From Burkholderiales bacterium (GTDB lineage Bacteria > Pseudomonadota > Gammaproteobacteria > Burkholderiales > WYBJ01): 64,000 nt of DNA. The first letter of the stretch is position 1. The number at the start of each line of letters is the position of its first letter. Location of the stretch: positions 200,713 through 264,712 of the forward strand of contig JALHQN010000008.1 of assembly GCA_022841915.1 (NCBI GenBank), given 5' to 3'. Positions 27,597 to 35,598 of this stretch are shown one piece after another. The notes beneath the pieces are model-generated. The model was not told where the DNA came from, did no database searches, and was given only the letters and a program-made list of their open reading frames with translations. A program made the translations under genes and the position numbers.

Positions 27597-28559
27597 TCAA
27601 CGCAATCCCGACACGCCCTTGTCCATATGGTCAGCCTTGGCAGGCTCCGCCGGTGGCGCAAGCATGGCAGGCGGGGCTTCCGCGGGCTTGGACTCGGCCG
27701 CTTTGCTGTCGCCTTCGGGCTTTACGAAATTGCCCACGTATTCGACCTTGCCCTTGGCGCGCAGATCCTTGACGGCATTCTGGGCGATGTCGCGCTTCTT
27801 CTGATTGACCAGGTATTGCTGGATCAGCGGGGTTGCCTTATCGAACGGCACCGACTGCTCTGCGAAATCGAGCAGCATGAACACATTGGCCACGTTCTGA
27901 TCGGTGAATGCAAGCGTGTCGCCCTTGTTCATTTGCGCGATTCGGGGCAGCGCTTCGATCGGCAGCGACTCGGCCGCCCGCCGGCTGTTCGACTCACGAT
28001 ACTTGATGCCTGCGTCGTTCAGCACCTTGGCCACGTCGGCCGGGCCCTTGGCCGCGTTGAGTTGCGCGCGCACCTCGTCGGTAAACCTTGCGCGCTCGAA
28101 CAGAAATTCGCGGAAGGCGTAGACCTTGCGCCGCTCGAACAGATCGGGGTTCTTGGCATAGAAGGCCTGGATCTCCTCGGGCGTCGGCGGCGTCGCTGCG
28201 GCTTGGCGATCGACGTAGGCTTGCGCAAGAATCTGGCGCCGCGCGGCTTCGAGCAACTGGTACACCTGCGGATCGCGGTCGATCTTGGCTTCTTTGGCCT
28301 GCTGCACGAGCAGCGTCTGGTCGATCAGGTTTTCGAGGATGCGCTTGCTGACGGCGTCGGTGTCGGCGCCCTGCGGGATGCTGGCCGCGGCACGCTGCAT
28401 TTCCGCATTGATCTGGTGGACGGTGATTTCGTCGCCGTTCACCTTGGCGGCGGTCTGGCTCGCCGGCTTGGTTGCGTCGTCGTCGCCGCCCCCGCAGCCG
28501 GCCAGCAAGGAAGCCGCCGTAAGGATCGCGAGCGTTATGCGAGTCGTCGGTCTGATCAT
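27597..28559 (-). CDS. epsD: EpsD: PpiC/SurA-type peptidyl-prolyl isomerase lipoprotein
   Basis: The 320-residue lipoprotein has a lipobox LLAGC with Cys22. A SurA N-terminal chaperone-like region follows (AAKVNGDEITVHQINAEMQR), then a degenerate parvulin-like region (TPEEIQAFYAKNPDLFERRK...), and a Pro/Ala/Glu-rich tail. This is the EpsD family found in exosortase-B loci. It probably assists folding or assembly of the secreted and outer-membrane EPS proteins (EpsE, EpsL) in the periplasm. AAGGAAAA lies eight bases before the ATG. A 230-base gap separates it from the upstream phosphotransferase gene. Confidence 0.92.
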   Translation of the reverse strand: MIRPTTRITLAILTAASLLAGCGGGDDDATKPASQTAAKVNGDEITVHQINAEMQRAAASIPQGADTDAVSKRILENLIDQTLLVQQAKEAKIDRDPQVYQLLEAARRQILAQAYVDRQAAATPPTPEEIQAFYAKNPDLFERRKVYAFREFLFERARFTDEVRAQLNAAKGPADVAKVLNDAGIKYRESNSRRAAESLPIEALPRIAQMNKGDTLAFTDQNVANVFMLLDFAEQSVPFDKATPLIQQYLVNQKKRDIAQNAVKDLRAKGKVEYVGNFVKPEGDSKAAESKPAEAPPAMLAPPAEPAKADHMDKGVSGLR

Positions 28560-28789
28560 TTAAGAGTTTTCCTTGAATTCGTTCTACAACGCTATGATAT
28601 ACCTGTAAATCGTAAGAAACGGAAGCTCGGCAGAGCGCCTACGCGTCATGCCGGGCGCATTCGTCGTCGAAGCGCCACACCGGCATCGCTCGCGGCCTTG
28701 CCGACCTTCCCTGAAACTCCGAACGCTGCCGACTGCGAGGGAGGTACCCGGGGCTGTGCCCCGCGCCACCTTACCCAACCATGGCGGGG

Positions 28790-30334
28790 TCAATAGGCGT
28801 TGCGGTCCTTGATGACCGTGATGACCGTCTTGACCATGATCCACGCGTCGAGCGAAACCGACCAGTTTCGCAGGTAATCGAGATCGTACTCGATACGCTT
28901 CTGCATCTTCTCGATGGTATCGGTTTCGCCGCGGAAGCCGTTGACCTGAGCCCATCCCGTGATACCTGGCTTCACTTTGTGACGAATCATGTAACCGTCG
29001 ATCAGCTTGCGATATTGCTCGTTATGGGCGACGGCATGGGGGCGAGGCCCGACGATGCTCATGGTACCGCCGATCACGTTAAGGAATTGTGGCAGCTCAT
29101 CGAGCGAGGTGCGCCGCAGGAAGGCGCCGAAGCGGGTCACGCGCATGTCGTTCTTCTGCGCCTGCACCACCGCTGCACCGTCCTCCATGACGCTCATGGA
29201 GCGGAACTTGTAGACCATGATTTCTTCGCCACCCAAGCCGTAGCGGCGCTGCTTGAAGAGCACCGGACCGGGCGAAGTCAGCTTCACGCCGGCGGCGATC
29301 AGCAGCATCACGGGCCAGATCAGCAGCAGGATCAGCGAACCCATGACCAGATCGAACGCGCGCTTGAGCACGGCGTTGACGCCGAAGATCGGCGTTTCGC
29401 ACACCGCAACGACAGGAATGCCGCTCACCGAATCGACCCGGGCTTGAATGAGATCGAACACGAATAGATGCGGCACGAAATAGACCGAGGCGGTGCTGTC
29501 GCGCAGCGAGTTGATCAGCGAAACGATCCGCGGCTGGGCGGCGATGGGTAACGCGACGTAGACGCAGTCGATGTGGTTGCGGCGCACATAGTCGGCCGCG
29601 TCCTTGACCTTGCCGAGAACCTCGCCCGGATCGAGGCCGACGAGGCGCTCCGGATTGCGGTCTTCGAAGTAGCCCCGCACGCTGATGCCCGAATAGAGAT
29701 TGCGGCGCAGCCGTGCCGCCAGCTCGCGGCCAAGTTCGTTGGCACCGACCACGACGGCCGTGCGGGCGATGACGCCCGTCACCACGGCGCGCCGAACGAG
29801 TGACCGCGCGATCTTGGTGCCTGCGAGCAGCACCAGCGGCGTCGCCGCGAACCAGGTGAGGATCACCTGCTGATCGAAGTTGTTCGTGAGCTGCGTGGCA
29901 TAGCCCAGGAACAGCATGATCGCCGCCACGATGGCCCAGCCGACCACGATGCCACGAATCAGCCGCGTGAGATGGAAGGAACTCCAGGGCACCAGGATAT
30001 CGATCTCGTCGAACACCTGAGACGAGATGAAGAAGGTGAGTACGGCGAGGAGCAGGTAGAGCCCGGTAAAGTTCTCGCCGAAGGCGTAGACACACACTAT
30101 GAGCGTGAGTGAAGCCAGAATCGGATGAAGGAGACTGTTGACCATTGCGGTCAGCGGCGTCTCGGAGCCGGTCGTGATCGACCCGTGCCCCGCCTCGGCA
30201 GAGAGCGAAGGACGCCGATTCGGCAATTGCAGCTCTTTCGATTCCATGGACTGCATCAATCTCGTAATGACTTGCCGGGACTCGAGGCTGCCGTTTCGGG
30301 AGATGGGTTCAAACTTGAAACGATTTCCCGGCAT
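28790..30334 (-). CDS. undecaprenyl-phosphate glucose-1-phosphate transferase
   Basis: The 514-residue polyprenyl-phosphate sugar transferase starts EPS repeat-unit synthesis. It has four N-terminal membrane segments, a central CoA-binding-like domain ([15 protein letters not shown]), a fifth membrane segment ([21 protein letters not shown]) and the cytoplasmic catalytic domain with [19 protein letters not shown] and [15 protein letters not shown]. It is first in the minus-strand eps run. A -10-like TATACT lies about 35 bases upstream. The start ATG at 30334 has only a weak GGGAACG; internal ATGs at residues 27 and 30 are possible. Confidence 0.93.
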   Translation of the reverse strand: MPGNRFKFEPISRNGSLESRQVITRLMQSMESKELQLPNRRPSLSAEAGHGSITTGSETPLTAMVNSLLHPILASLTLIVCVYAFGENFTGLYLLLAVLTFFISSQVFDEIDILVPWSSFHLTRLIRGIVVGWAIVAAIMLFLGYATQLTNNFDQQVILTWFAATPLVLLAGTKIARSLVRRAVVTGVIARTAVVVGANELGRELAARLRRNLYSGISVRGYFEDRNPERLVGLDPGEVLGKVKDAADYVRRNHIDCVYVALPIAAQPRIVSLINSLRDSTASVYFVPHLFVFDLIQARVDSVSGIPVVAVCETPIFGVNAVLKRAFDLVMGSLILLLIWPVMLLIAAGVKLTSPGPVLFKQRRYGLGGEEIMVYKFRSMSVMEDGAAVVQAQKNDMRVTRFGAFLRRTSLDELPQFLNVIGGTMSIVGPRPHAVAHNEQYRKLIDGYMIRHKVKPGITGWAQVNGFRGETDTIEKMQKRIEYDLDYLRNWSVSLDAWIMVKTVITVIKDRNAY

Positions 30335-30363
30335 TCGTCGTTCCCGACGTTCCCGTGTTTCCG

Positions 30364-30388
30364 AGTATATCGGTTCGCAACATATGTT
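30364..30388 (-). promoter_or_regulatory. -10-like box and AACATATGTT palindrome upstream of the eps run
   Basis: On the minus strand TATACT (30364-30369) could be a -10 box for the phosphotransferase gene. The perfect 10-base palindrome AACATATGTT (30379-30388) covers the place between it and a -35. This is the sort of position taken by an operator. No good -35 hexamer is visible, so this is tentative. Confidence 0.35.
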
Positions 30389-30506
30389 CAGTGCATTACG
30401 TCACTTGCCGAGGAATAGACGTACTCTAGGGGCAGCACGTTACGTTTTGACGTTGAATCTGTCGGGTCACCCCGACCTTCGACACCCACGATCCCTCGCA
30501 AAAGAA

Positions 30507-30539
30507 TTTGGGCCGACGGCGTTTAGCCGACGGCCCAAA
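30507..30539 (-). terminator. intrinsic terminator after the PEP-CTERM gene
   Basis: TTTGGGCCG (30507-30515) pairs with CGGCCCAAA (30531-30539). An inner CGGC/GCCG stem, one A-A mismatch and a GTTTA loop complete it. On the minus strand it is followed by AAATTCTTTT. It lies 48 bases beyond the PEP-CTERM stop codon and insulates that gene from the eps run. Confidence 0.75.
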
Positions 30540-30586
30540 CATTTTACAGCGCTACCGCCAGACGTAAGGGCTTGTGCCCGCGCCGC

Positions 30587-31327
30587 TTAAGCGAAGCGTT
30601 GTGCCGCGGTCTTCTTGCTGCGATTGCGTAGGCGGAAGCCCACCAGGCCGGCACCGATCAGCATCATGGCCCAAGCTTCGGGCTCAGGGATGGGGCTGAC
30701 GTTGACATCAATCGACACGAATTTCTTCTCGATCAAAGCCAATGAAGGATCCGGGCCTTGCGGTGTCGCCGCGAAAGCCGCGAGGATGTTCTGAACCGAG
30801 AAACTTAGCTCCCGCGTGTTCGCGAAACTTGCACCCGAAAGATCGGAAAAAGTGGATGCCGTCCAGTTCGTCGTGGTCAGGTCTGCCACCGTATTCACCG
30901 TGCCGAGACCAGTTGCCGCCAACGGCTTAATGATCCCGGGAGGGACCTGCGCCGTGTCGAACACGCGTGTTTGCCCGCCGACGCTGACGAAACTGCCCGC
31001 CCCCCACATGACATAGTCGCCGCCCTCGCTGAAGTCGATCGACTGGACGCGATAGCCATCGCGCACAACGATTTTCAGATTGACGGTATTTGCCTCGATG
31101 TCGAGACCGCCATTGGTTGCAAGCGCCTTGAAGTTGGAGGGCGAGAACGTGATCAGATCTCCGACCAAGGTCGGTGTTCCGAACGCCAGGAGGGTGGGCT
31201 GCGCATCGTCGTAAATGACATCGATGTTTGAACCGTTGAGAGTAATCAGTGCTGCCGAAGCCGGCAGCGACCCGGCTCCTACCAAGGCTAGGGCCGCTGC
31301 CCATTGCCTAAACGAAGCGTTTTTCAT
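30587..31327 (-). CDS. PEP-CTERM domain protein, candidate exosortase substrate
   Basis: The 246-residue secreted protein has a signal peptide (MKNASFRQWAAALALVGAG, cleaved near ASA/ALI). A beta-rich body and a C-terminal sorting tail follow: PEP at 214-216, then AWAMMLIGAGLVGFRL and the basic cluster RNRSKK. The tail continues nine residues past the basic cluster, longer than usual. The ATG at 31327 is chosen because AGAGGTGG precedes it and the signal peptide starts there. It stands alone, ending in a terminator, just upstream of the eps run. It may be an EPS-associated surface protein processed by XrtB. Confidence 0.85.
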   Translation of the reverse strand: MKNASFRQWAAALALVGAGSLPASAALITLNGSNIDVIYDDAQPTLLAFGTPTLVGDLITFSPSNFKALATNGGLDIEANTVNLKIVVRDGYRVQSIDFSEGGDYVMWGAGSFVSVGGQTRVFDTAQVPPGIIKPLAATGLGTVNTVADLTTTNWTASTFSDLSGASFANTRELSFSVQNILAAFAATPQGPDPSLALIEKKFVSIDVNVSPIPEPEAWAMMLIGAGLVGFRLRNRSKKTAAQRFA

Positions 31328-31421
31328 AATCCACCTCTTTCGATTTCTTGAGCCGCTAAATTGTTTAACGTGATACCTGCCGTCGGATGGAGACCGCTTG
31401 AAATCCCCAACTGCACTCAAA

Positions 31422-31436
31422 GCAAATATCCTGCCC
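31422..31436 (-). promoter_or_regulatory. possible sigma-54 promoter of the PEP-CTERM gene
   Basis: The minus strand reads GGGCAG-GATAT-TTGC. The sigma-54 consensus is TGGCAC-N5-TTGC. The GG/GC spacing of the consensus is kept, with two mismatches in the -24 box. Transcription would begin near 31410, about 80 bases before the ATG at 31327. It remains a weak match. Confidence 0.3.
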
Positions 31437-31495
31437 TGATTTTGCTACGTCAAGGTGACAGGAGTCTAGGACTGCCCATCTCGCCTCTCCTGGCT

Positions 31496-31513
31496 ACTGC
31501 AACTCGGTGCAAC
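31496..31513 (+). promoter_or_regulatory. direct repeat ACTGCAACT-NNN-TGCAAC, second copy
   Basis: TGCAAC at 31498 and 31508, ten bases apart, within the same 18-base frame as at 3497-3514. It lies about 60-80 bases upstream of the sigma-54-like element, where an activator site would be expected. Relative to the PEP-CTERM gene the motif is inverted compared with the EpsL-side copy. Confidence 0.4.
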
Positions 31514-31833
31514 GTATTGAACCTGCTTCGGATTCGGCAGGTTTTTCGGCTCCTACCACAGTTACCGAACCAATACTTAAGGACCTACGCCCCGAATGTA
31601 GCGCCAATCCCCTAGTGCGCGCTGTTAATTCCTTCACGGCTCCACTACCTAATCCCGATATTTTTTCAAGAGCTTAGGCACTACCTTGAGGCGAGTATGC
31701 ACCATTATCGTGAATCACAAGTCCGCAGTCACTAGCTCGCGAGGCCTATGACGGCTGCCGCCCGGAAAACTTGCTCTTCGCATCGGGTTTGCGATTCGGC
31801 ACAGGCCGGTGCTAAGATTGCCGCCTTTCCTCG

Positions 31834-31908
31834 GGGCGGTTAGCTCAGTGGTAGAGCACTGCCTTCACACGGCAGGGGTCGCAGGTTCAAATCCTGCACC
31901 GCCCACCA
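31834..31908 (+). tRNA. tRNA-Val (anticodon CAC)
   Basis: The 75-base cloverleaf folds fully: acceptor GGGCGGT/ACCGCCC, D stem GCTC/GAGC, anticodon stem CTGCC/GGCAG with loop TTCACAC, T stem GCAGG/CCTGC. The anticodon CAC at 31866-31868 reads GUG valine codons. The CCA end is encoded. Confidence 0.96.
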
Positions 31909-32162
31909 ATAAATCAAGCACTTGCATGATCCCCGAGGCGCCTGTCGCGCGACATCGCCGCGATTGGCGAGCGAGCGTGACCGCCCTCATGCGTCGATCT
32001 GAGACCGGATTGACCGCCTCGGCTCGCGATCTACCGTAGGCTAAGTCTTCCTACCGGACGGTCCAATTTTGCTGCGGCGTCGTTTAGCGGGCGCTGGCCC
32101 GAGGCCTGCAGATTGGCTGGCGCAGCGCCTTTCGAGCCAGCAAACGACTATGCCTGTGCGCT
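31909..32162. other. non-coding stretch after tRNA-Val
   Basis: About 250 bases with no recognised gene, terminator or promoter. The short open frames show no ribosome-binding sites and no family resemblance. Confidence 0.4.
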
Positions 32163-32447
32163 TCAGGCCGAGGATCGCGCTGCGCAAACAGGGGGTGCGG
32201 CCAGCAACTCAAGGCAAGCCTGCACCGCTGCAGCGCGCGCCTCGATTGTCTGCGCGCGGTCCGGGGCGACTTGCGCTTTAGCCAGAGCTTCGCTCACTAC
32301 CGAAAGAGCCGTTGCCGCGAAGCGCATGTTGCGTGCCGACGCTTCGGGCGTACTTGCGAGTTGAGCCATATCCAGGAACGTCCGCGCCATCGACAACTGT
32401 GTGACCAGAAACGCCTCGCTGCCGTGGACTTTTCGAATCGCGTTCAT
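32163..32447 (-). CDS. small helical hypothetical protein
   Basis: The 94-residue product (starting MNAIRKVHGSEAFLVTQLSM) is alanine-rich and predicted helical. It resembles small conserved proteins of betaproteobacteria in which a TFLDMAQLASTPEASARN-type helix recurs; I cannot name a family. GGGGAGG precedes the ATG by seven bases, a strong site that supports this start. Its first 170 bases overlap the end of the upstream gene in another frame. Cytoplasmic; function unknown. Confidence 0.6.
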   Translation of the reverse strand: MNAIRKVHGSEAFLVTQLSMARTFLDMAQLASTPEASARNMRFAATALSVVSEALAKAQVAPDRAQTIEARAAAVQACLELLAAPPVCAARSSA

Positions 32448-32754
32448 CGTTTTGCCTCCCCGAGGGTCTCTGCTTGCCTTTACGCACGCTCTGCTGCGAC
32501 AACGGGAGTTGCTCTGAGCTGACCGATGCTATTCCTGCAGCGTACGGCGCTATAGGTACAAATGCCTCCTGCGCGAGCGAATCGGCAGCGGGATCCTTGT
32601 GCACCACGATACGCCCCCCATTGTGCCGAGCGAGCGAGCGGGCCGCCTTGACGACAGCCGTGCGCTCCGGGTCGGCCATGAGGGCGCTGACGGCATTGCC
32701 TGCATAGAGGTGCCACTGCCCCTGCTTCTTGATGATGTGGTAGTACCGGCTCAT
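32278..32754 (-). CDS. DUF2188-like small protein with doubtful C-terminal extension
   Basis: Residues 1-50 (MSRYYHIIKKQGQWHLYAG, then AARSLARHNGGRIVVHKD) look like a DUF2188 domain, a small alpha/beta module. GGGAGG lies before the ATG at 32754. The frame goes on to 158 codons, but after about residue 95 the sequence is low-complexity (Arg/Ser/Gly) and overlaps the next gene, which has its own strong ribosome-binding site. The extension may be an artefact of a lost stop codon or a frameshift. Function unknown. Confidence 0.55.
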   Translation of the reverse strand: MSRYYHIIKKQGQWHLYAGNAVSALMADPERTAVVKAARSLARHNGGRIVVHKDPAADSLAQEAFVPIAPYAAGIASVSSEQLPLSQQSVRKGKQRPSGRQNDERDSKSPRQRGVSGHTVVDGADVPGYGSTRKYARSVGTQHALRGNGSFGSERSSG

Positions 32755-32928
32755 CTTCGACCTCCCGTGCAATGTTTTCCACGCACCAGGTTGCATCGCC
32801 CGAGTATTTCCAGATGCCCGCCTCTGCAGCCCGATGAGAGCCTCTCGCACACGTTGTACCCGACGATGCTCGTTCCCTCCATTAACGCGATATGCCTTTC
32901 GCATTGACACGAAACGATGCTTCCTCTG

Positions 32929-32955
32929 AAAAAAAAGCCCCGCCGAAGCGGGGCT
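32929..32955 (-). terminator. strong intrinsic terminator after the second PEP-CTERM gene
   Basis: On the minus strand AGCCCCG (32955-32949) and CGGGGCT (32942-32936) form a stem with a six-base loop, followed by eight T residues. It lies 26 bases beyond the stop codon at 32982. A textbook rho-independent terminator. Confidence 0.93.
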
Positions 32956-32981
32956 CTCACTAAGCGCTGTGTCGTACCCGA

Positions 32982-33770
32982 TCAGGCGCGACGACGCCGA
33001 CGCTTCACCACATAGCCGATCACCCCAAGGGCGGACAGCATCAGGGCGTACGTCTCCGGCTCGGGAACCGGTACGGCCGAGAAGTCCGCGCTTCCACGCA
33101 GACAGCCTGCCGGGCCGCATTCGCCTTGGCCGACGTAGAGCGGATTTACGCCGCTGAACGACGAGTTGAACTGGAAGTCCGCCGCGCCGCCGTACTGCGC
33201 GGTGATACCGTTGCCGTTGAAGTAGGCATTGGCAATGCCCCCTGCGCTGGTGTCGACGCTGGCAAGCCCGGTGCCGAAGGCGACCGGGTTGCTCGTGCCG
33301 ATGTTCACGCCGGTGCTCACGAACGTATTGCCCGCTGCGTCGACCTGATGGCCTCGCAAGGTGAGGAACAGCGTGCCGTTCGTCGCCTCGTTGATATCAC
33401 CTGCAAGACCGCCCGCGTTCGAGGTCGAGAAGTCCTTGGTTGCGCCCGTGCCCAGGTACACCTGGATCAGACCACCGTCGAAGGTGATCGCATTGGGCCC
33501 AATCGAGGTCACCGTGTAGTCGCTGAACCTGTAGGTCAGTTCACAATCGGCGCACAGGTCGCCCACCGCTTGCGAGTTGATCGAATCGATCTTCCCGTAA
33601 CCCGACAACGCCTCGCCGACCGCAGTCGGGATATTGGAATAGATCTGGCCCGCGGTGAACACCGAACTCGACGGCAACTCGATCCCGCCGATGTTGATGG
33701 CCAACGCCGGACTGGCCGCGGCGAGCAACAGGGACCCTGCTGCCAAGGCTTGCTTCGAACTTTTCTTCAT
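32982..33770 (-). CDS. PEP-CTERM domain protein, candidate exosortase substrate
   Basis: The 262-residue protein has a signal peptide (MKKSSKQALAAGSLLLAAASPALA, cleaved before INIGG). The tail is a standard sorting tag: PEP at 236-238, then TYALMLSALGVIGYVV and KRRRRRA. Two cysteine pairs stand out (CADC near residue 75, and CGPAGC near residue 222), which could form disulfides outside the cytoplasm. AAGGAG precedes the ATG at 33770; a GTG five codons earlier overlaps this site and is less likely. A single-gene unit closed by a strong terminator. Confidence 0.9.
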   Translation of the reverse strand: MKKSSKQALAAGSLLLAAASPALAINIGGIELPSSSVFTAGQIYSNIPTAVGEALSGYGKIDSINSQAVGDLCADCELTYRFSDYTVTSIGPNAITFDGGLIQVYLGTGATKDFSTSNAGGLAGDINEATNGTLFLTLRGHQVDAAGNTFVSTGVNIGTSNPVAFGTGLASVDTSAGGIANAYFNGNGITAQYGGAADFQFNSSFSGVNPLYVGQGECGPAGCLRGSADFSAVPVPEPETYALMLSALGVIGYVVKRRRRRA

Positions 33771-34078
33771 TACTGGCTCCTTCACGTGGTGTGGAGCGGA
33801 AAGAATGAACCGGCGGATTGCACGCGCTTGCCAATTCAGTCACCTTCCGCAGATAAACAACATCGACGCCCGGGCATGCGCCGTGCCTTGCCTGAACGTC
33901 TAGCGGAGGTACGCAACTGCTGTGCACGCCCTACGCGCCGACTCAGTCGCATACCGTCGCTGAAGAGCGACAGTCTCACGACCTGGAAGTGAAGAAAATG
34001 CCTATGGCATGTTTCCTGCGGGCACTGGTTCGGCTGCTTCGCGCCTTACTCGAAGCGGGGACTTTCTCTATCGAGAAC
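33771..34078. other. intergenic region upstream of the second PEP-CTERM gene
   Basis: About 308 bases hold the PEP-CTERM promoter. A site at 33912-33928 (CGCAACTGCTGTGCACG) faintly resembles the TGCAAC repeat, but the spacing is eleven and the second half differs. No open frame is credible. Confidence 0.4.
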
Positions 34079-35398
34079 TCAGGAGGCGAGCAGTTCCAGC
34101 ACGCGAGATGCCAGGCAAGCGCCGGCGACATCTCGGGCGTGAAATCGCGCGAAGGCGACGGGATGCGGGATCTCGATCAGCCGATCCAGCGGCGCGGGCG
34201 TGCCGATCAGCACCGCCTCGCACTCGGCATGCGCTATCGTTGCCGCGAGGTCTTCGAGTTGGCGTGCGCCATAGCCGAGCGCAGGCAGGACGTGGCCGAT
34301 CCGGGGATAAGCCGCGAAGGCATCCGCGATCGTTCCGACCGCGTACTTACGCGGATCGACCAACTGCGCATCCAACAGACGGGCGGCTCGGCCCGCGACA
34401 CCCTCGGCCATGCCCCCGTGGGTCAACGAGGGACCATCGTCGATGGCAAGGACGCGACGCCCGCGTATAAGTTCGGGCCGATCCACCGTCTCGACCGACT
34501 GCATGCAGATCACATCGGCCCGCTCGTTCAACGCGCGCGCCTCGGCGATGCAGGCACGGATCGCGTCGTCCCCAACGGTGTTGACTTTGTTCACCACCAG
34601 CACGTCGGCGGCGCGGATGTTGACCTCGCCGGGAAAGTAGCGAGCGCCTTCGTCGGGACGCGCGGGATCCAGCACCGTGACCGTGACGTCGGGGCGCACG
34701 AACGGCATGTCGTTGTTGCCGCCGTCCCAGACGACGACATCGGACTCACGCTCGGCCGCAGCCAGGATCAACGCGTAGTCGACACCCGCATAAACTACCG
34801 AGCCCTCGCTCACGTGCTGCTGATACTCCTCCAGCGCTTCGATGCTCAGGCCGGCGCCGAGCAGATCCTCGATGCTGGCGTAGCGCTCCACTCGCGCACT
34901 GAGCTCTTCGTAGGGCATGGGGTGGCGAACGGCCACCGGGCGACGCCCCGCCTGCTTGAGCGCGGCCATCAGGTACCGCGAGAGAGTGCTCTTGCCCGCC
35001 CCCGTGCGGGCCGCGACCACGGCGACCACGGGCAACGAACACGAAAGCATGGTGTCGCGTGGCCCAAGCAGAGAGAACGAAGCGCCGGCGGCGAGCGCTG
35101 CCGAGGCCAGGTGCATGACGTGCTCATGGGTGGAATCGCTGTAGGCGAAGATCACGTCGTCGACGGCACGCGCGCGGATGAGGGCCACGAGTTCGCTCTC
35201 CGGCACGATGGGGATTCCGAGCGGGTAGCGCGCCCCGCTCAGCGCCGGCGGATAGAGGCGCCCCGCGATGCCGGGGATCTGTGTGGCCGTGAACGCGACC
35301 ACATCGTATTGAGCGTTGTCGCGAAAGAAGACGTTGAAGTTATGGAAGTCGCGCCCCGCCGCGCCCAGGATGATTGCCTTGCGCACATGATCGGCCAT
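34079..35398 (-). CDS. cyclic 2,3-diphosphoglycerate synthetase-like P-loop protein
   Basis: The 439-residue cytoplasmic protein resembles the CpgS family of methanogens. An N-terminal Rossmann-like domain is seen (KAIILGAAGRDFHNFNVFF), then a P-loop VVAVVAARTGAGKSTLSRYL, a Walker B-like VVVWDGGNNDMPFV and ADVLVVNKVNTV. The methanogen enzyme cyclises 2,3-diphosphoglycerate with ATP; its role in mesophilic bacteria is unknown, and a GTPase/metallochaperone-like role is equally possible. GGAGGG precedes the ATG at 35398. It is divergent from nudC. Confidence 0.75.
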   Translation of the reverse strand: MADHVRKAIILGAAGRDFHNFNVFFRDNAQYDVVAFTATQIPGIAGRLYPPALSGARYPLGIPIVPESELVALIRARAVDDVIFAYSDSTHEHVMHLASAALAAGASFSLLGPRDTMLSCSLPVVAVVAARTGAGKSTLSRYLMAALKQAGRRPVAVRHPMPYEELSARVERYASIEDLLGAGLSIEALEEYQQHVSEGSVVYAGVDYALILAAAERESDVVVWDGGNNDMPFVRPDVTVTVLDPARPDEGARYFPGEVNIRAADVLVVNKVNTVGDDAIRACIAEARALNERADVICMQSVETVDRPELIRGRRVLAIDDGPSLTHGGMAEGVAGRAARLLDAQLVDPRKYAVGTIADAFAAYPRIGHVLPALGYGARQLEDLAATIAHAECEAVLIGTPAPLDRLIEIPHPVAFARFHARDVAGACLASRVLELLAS

Positions 35399-35598
35399 GG
35401 ATGTTCCCTCCCACAGGCGGTTATCGAGTCCCGATTGCTTCGCTGAGCGTACCGGCGCGTGCATGCCCACCCCGCGCTCTCGCTAGTGTGACAGGTAAAC
35501 GGCGCTACAATTCATGCACGGATAAGCCTATCCAAGTATTCGCATGCCGGGCCACGTCCGCGCCTGAGCCATTCCACCGATCGGGGGAGTCTACCCAG

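Larger units (their letters stand above)
31328..31833. other. 506-base non-coding region between the PEP-CTERM gene and tRNA-Val
   Basis: It holds a sigma-54-like element (31422-31436) and the 18-base direct-repeat motif (31496-31513), both listed separately. I see no credible open frame. The tRNA promoter should lie in its last 60 bases, but no canonical boxes are evident. Confidence 0.45.

Noticed and set aside
24431-28796. Two long plus-strand frames (24431-26527 and 26895-28796)
   Set aside because: They lie antisense to epsG, epsF, epsE and epsD, which have clear domains. The antisense products have no motifs.
30461-30476. Hairpin GTCGGG-TCAC-CCCGAC
   Set aside because: Six base pairs without a T-run on either strand; the neighbouring hairpin at 30507-30539 explains termination better.
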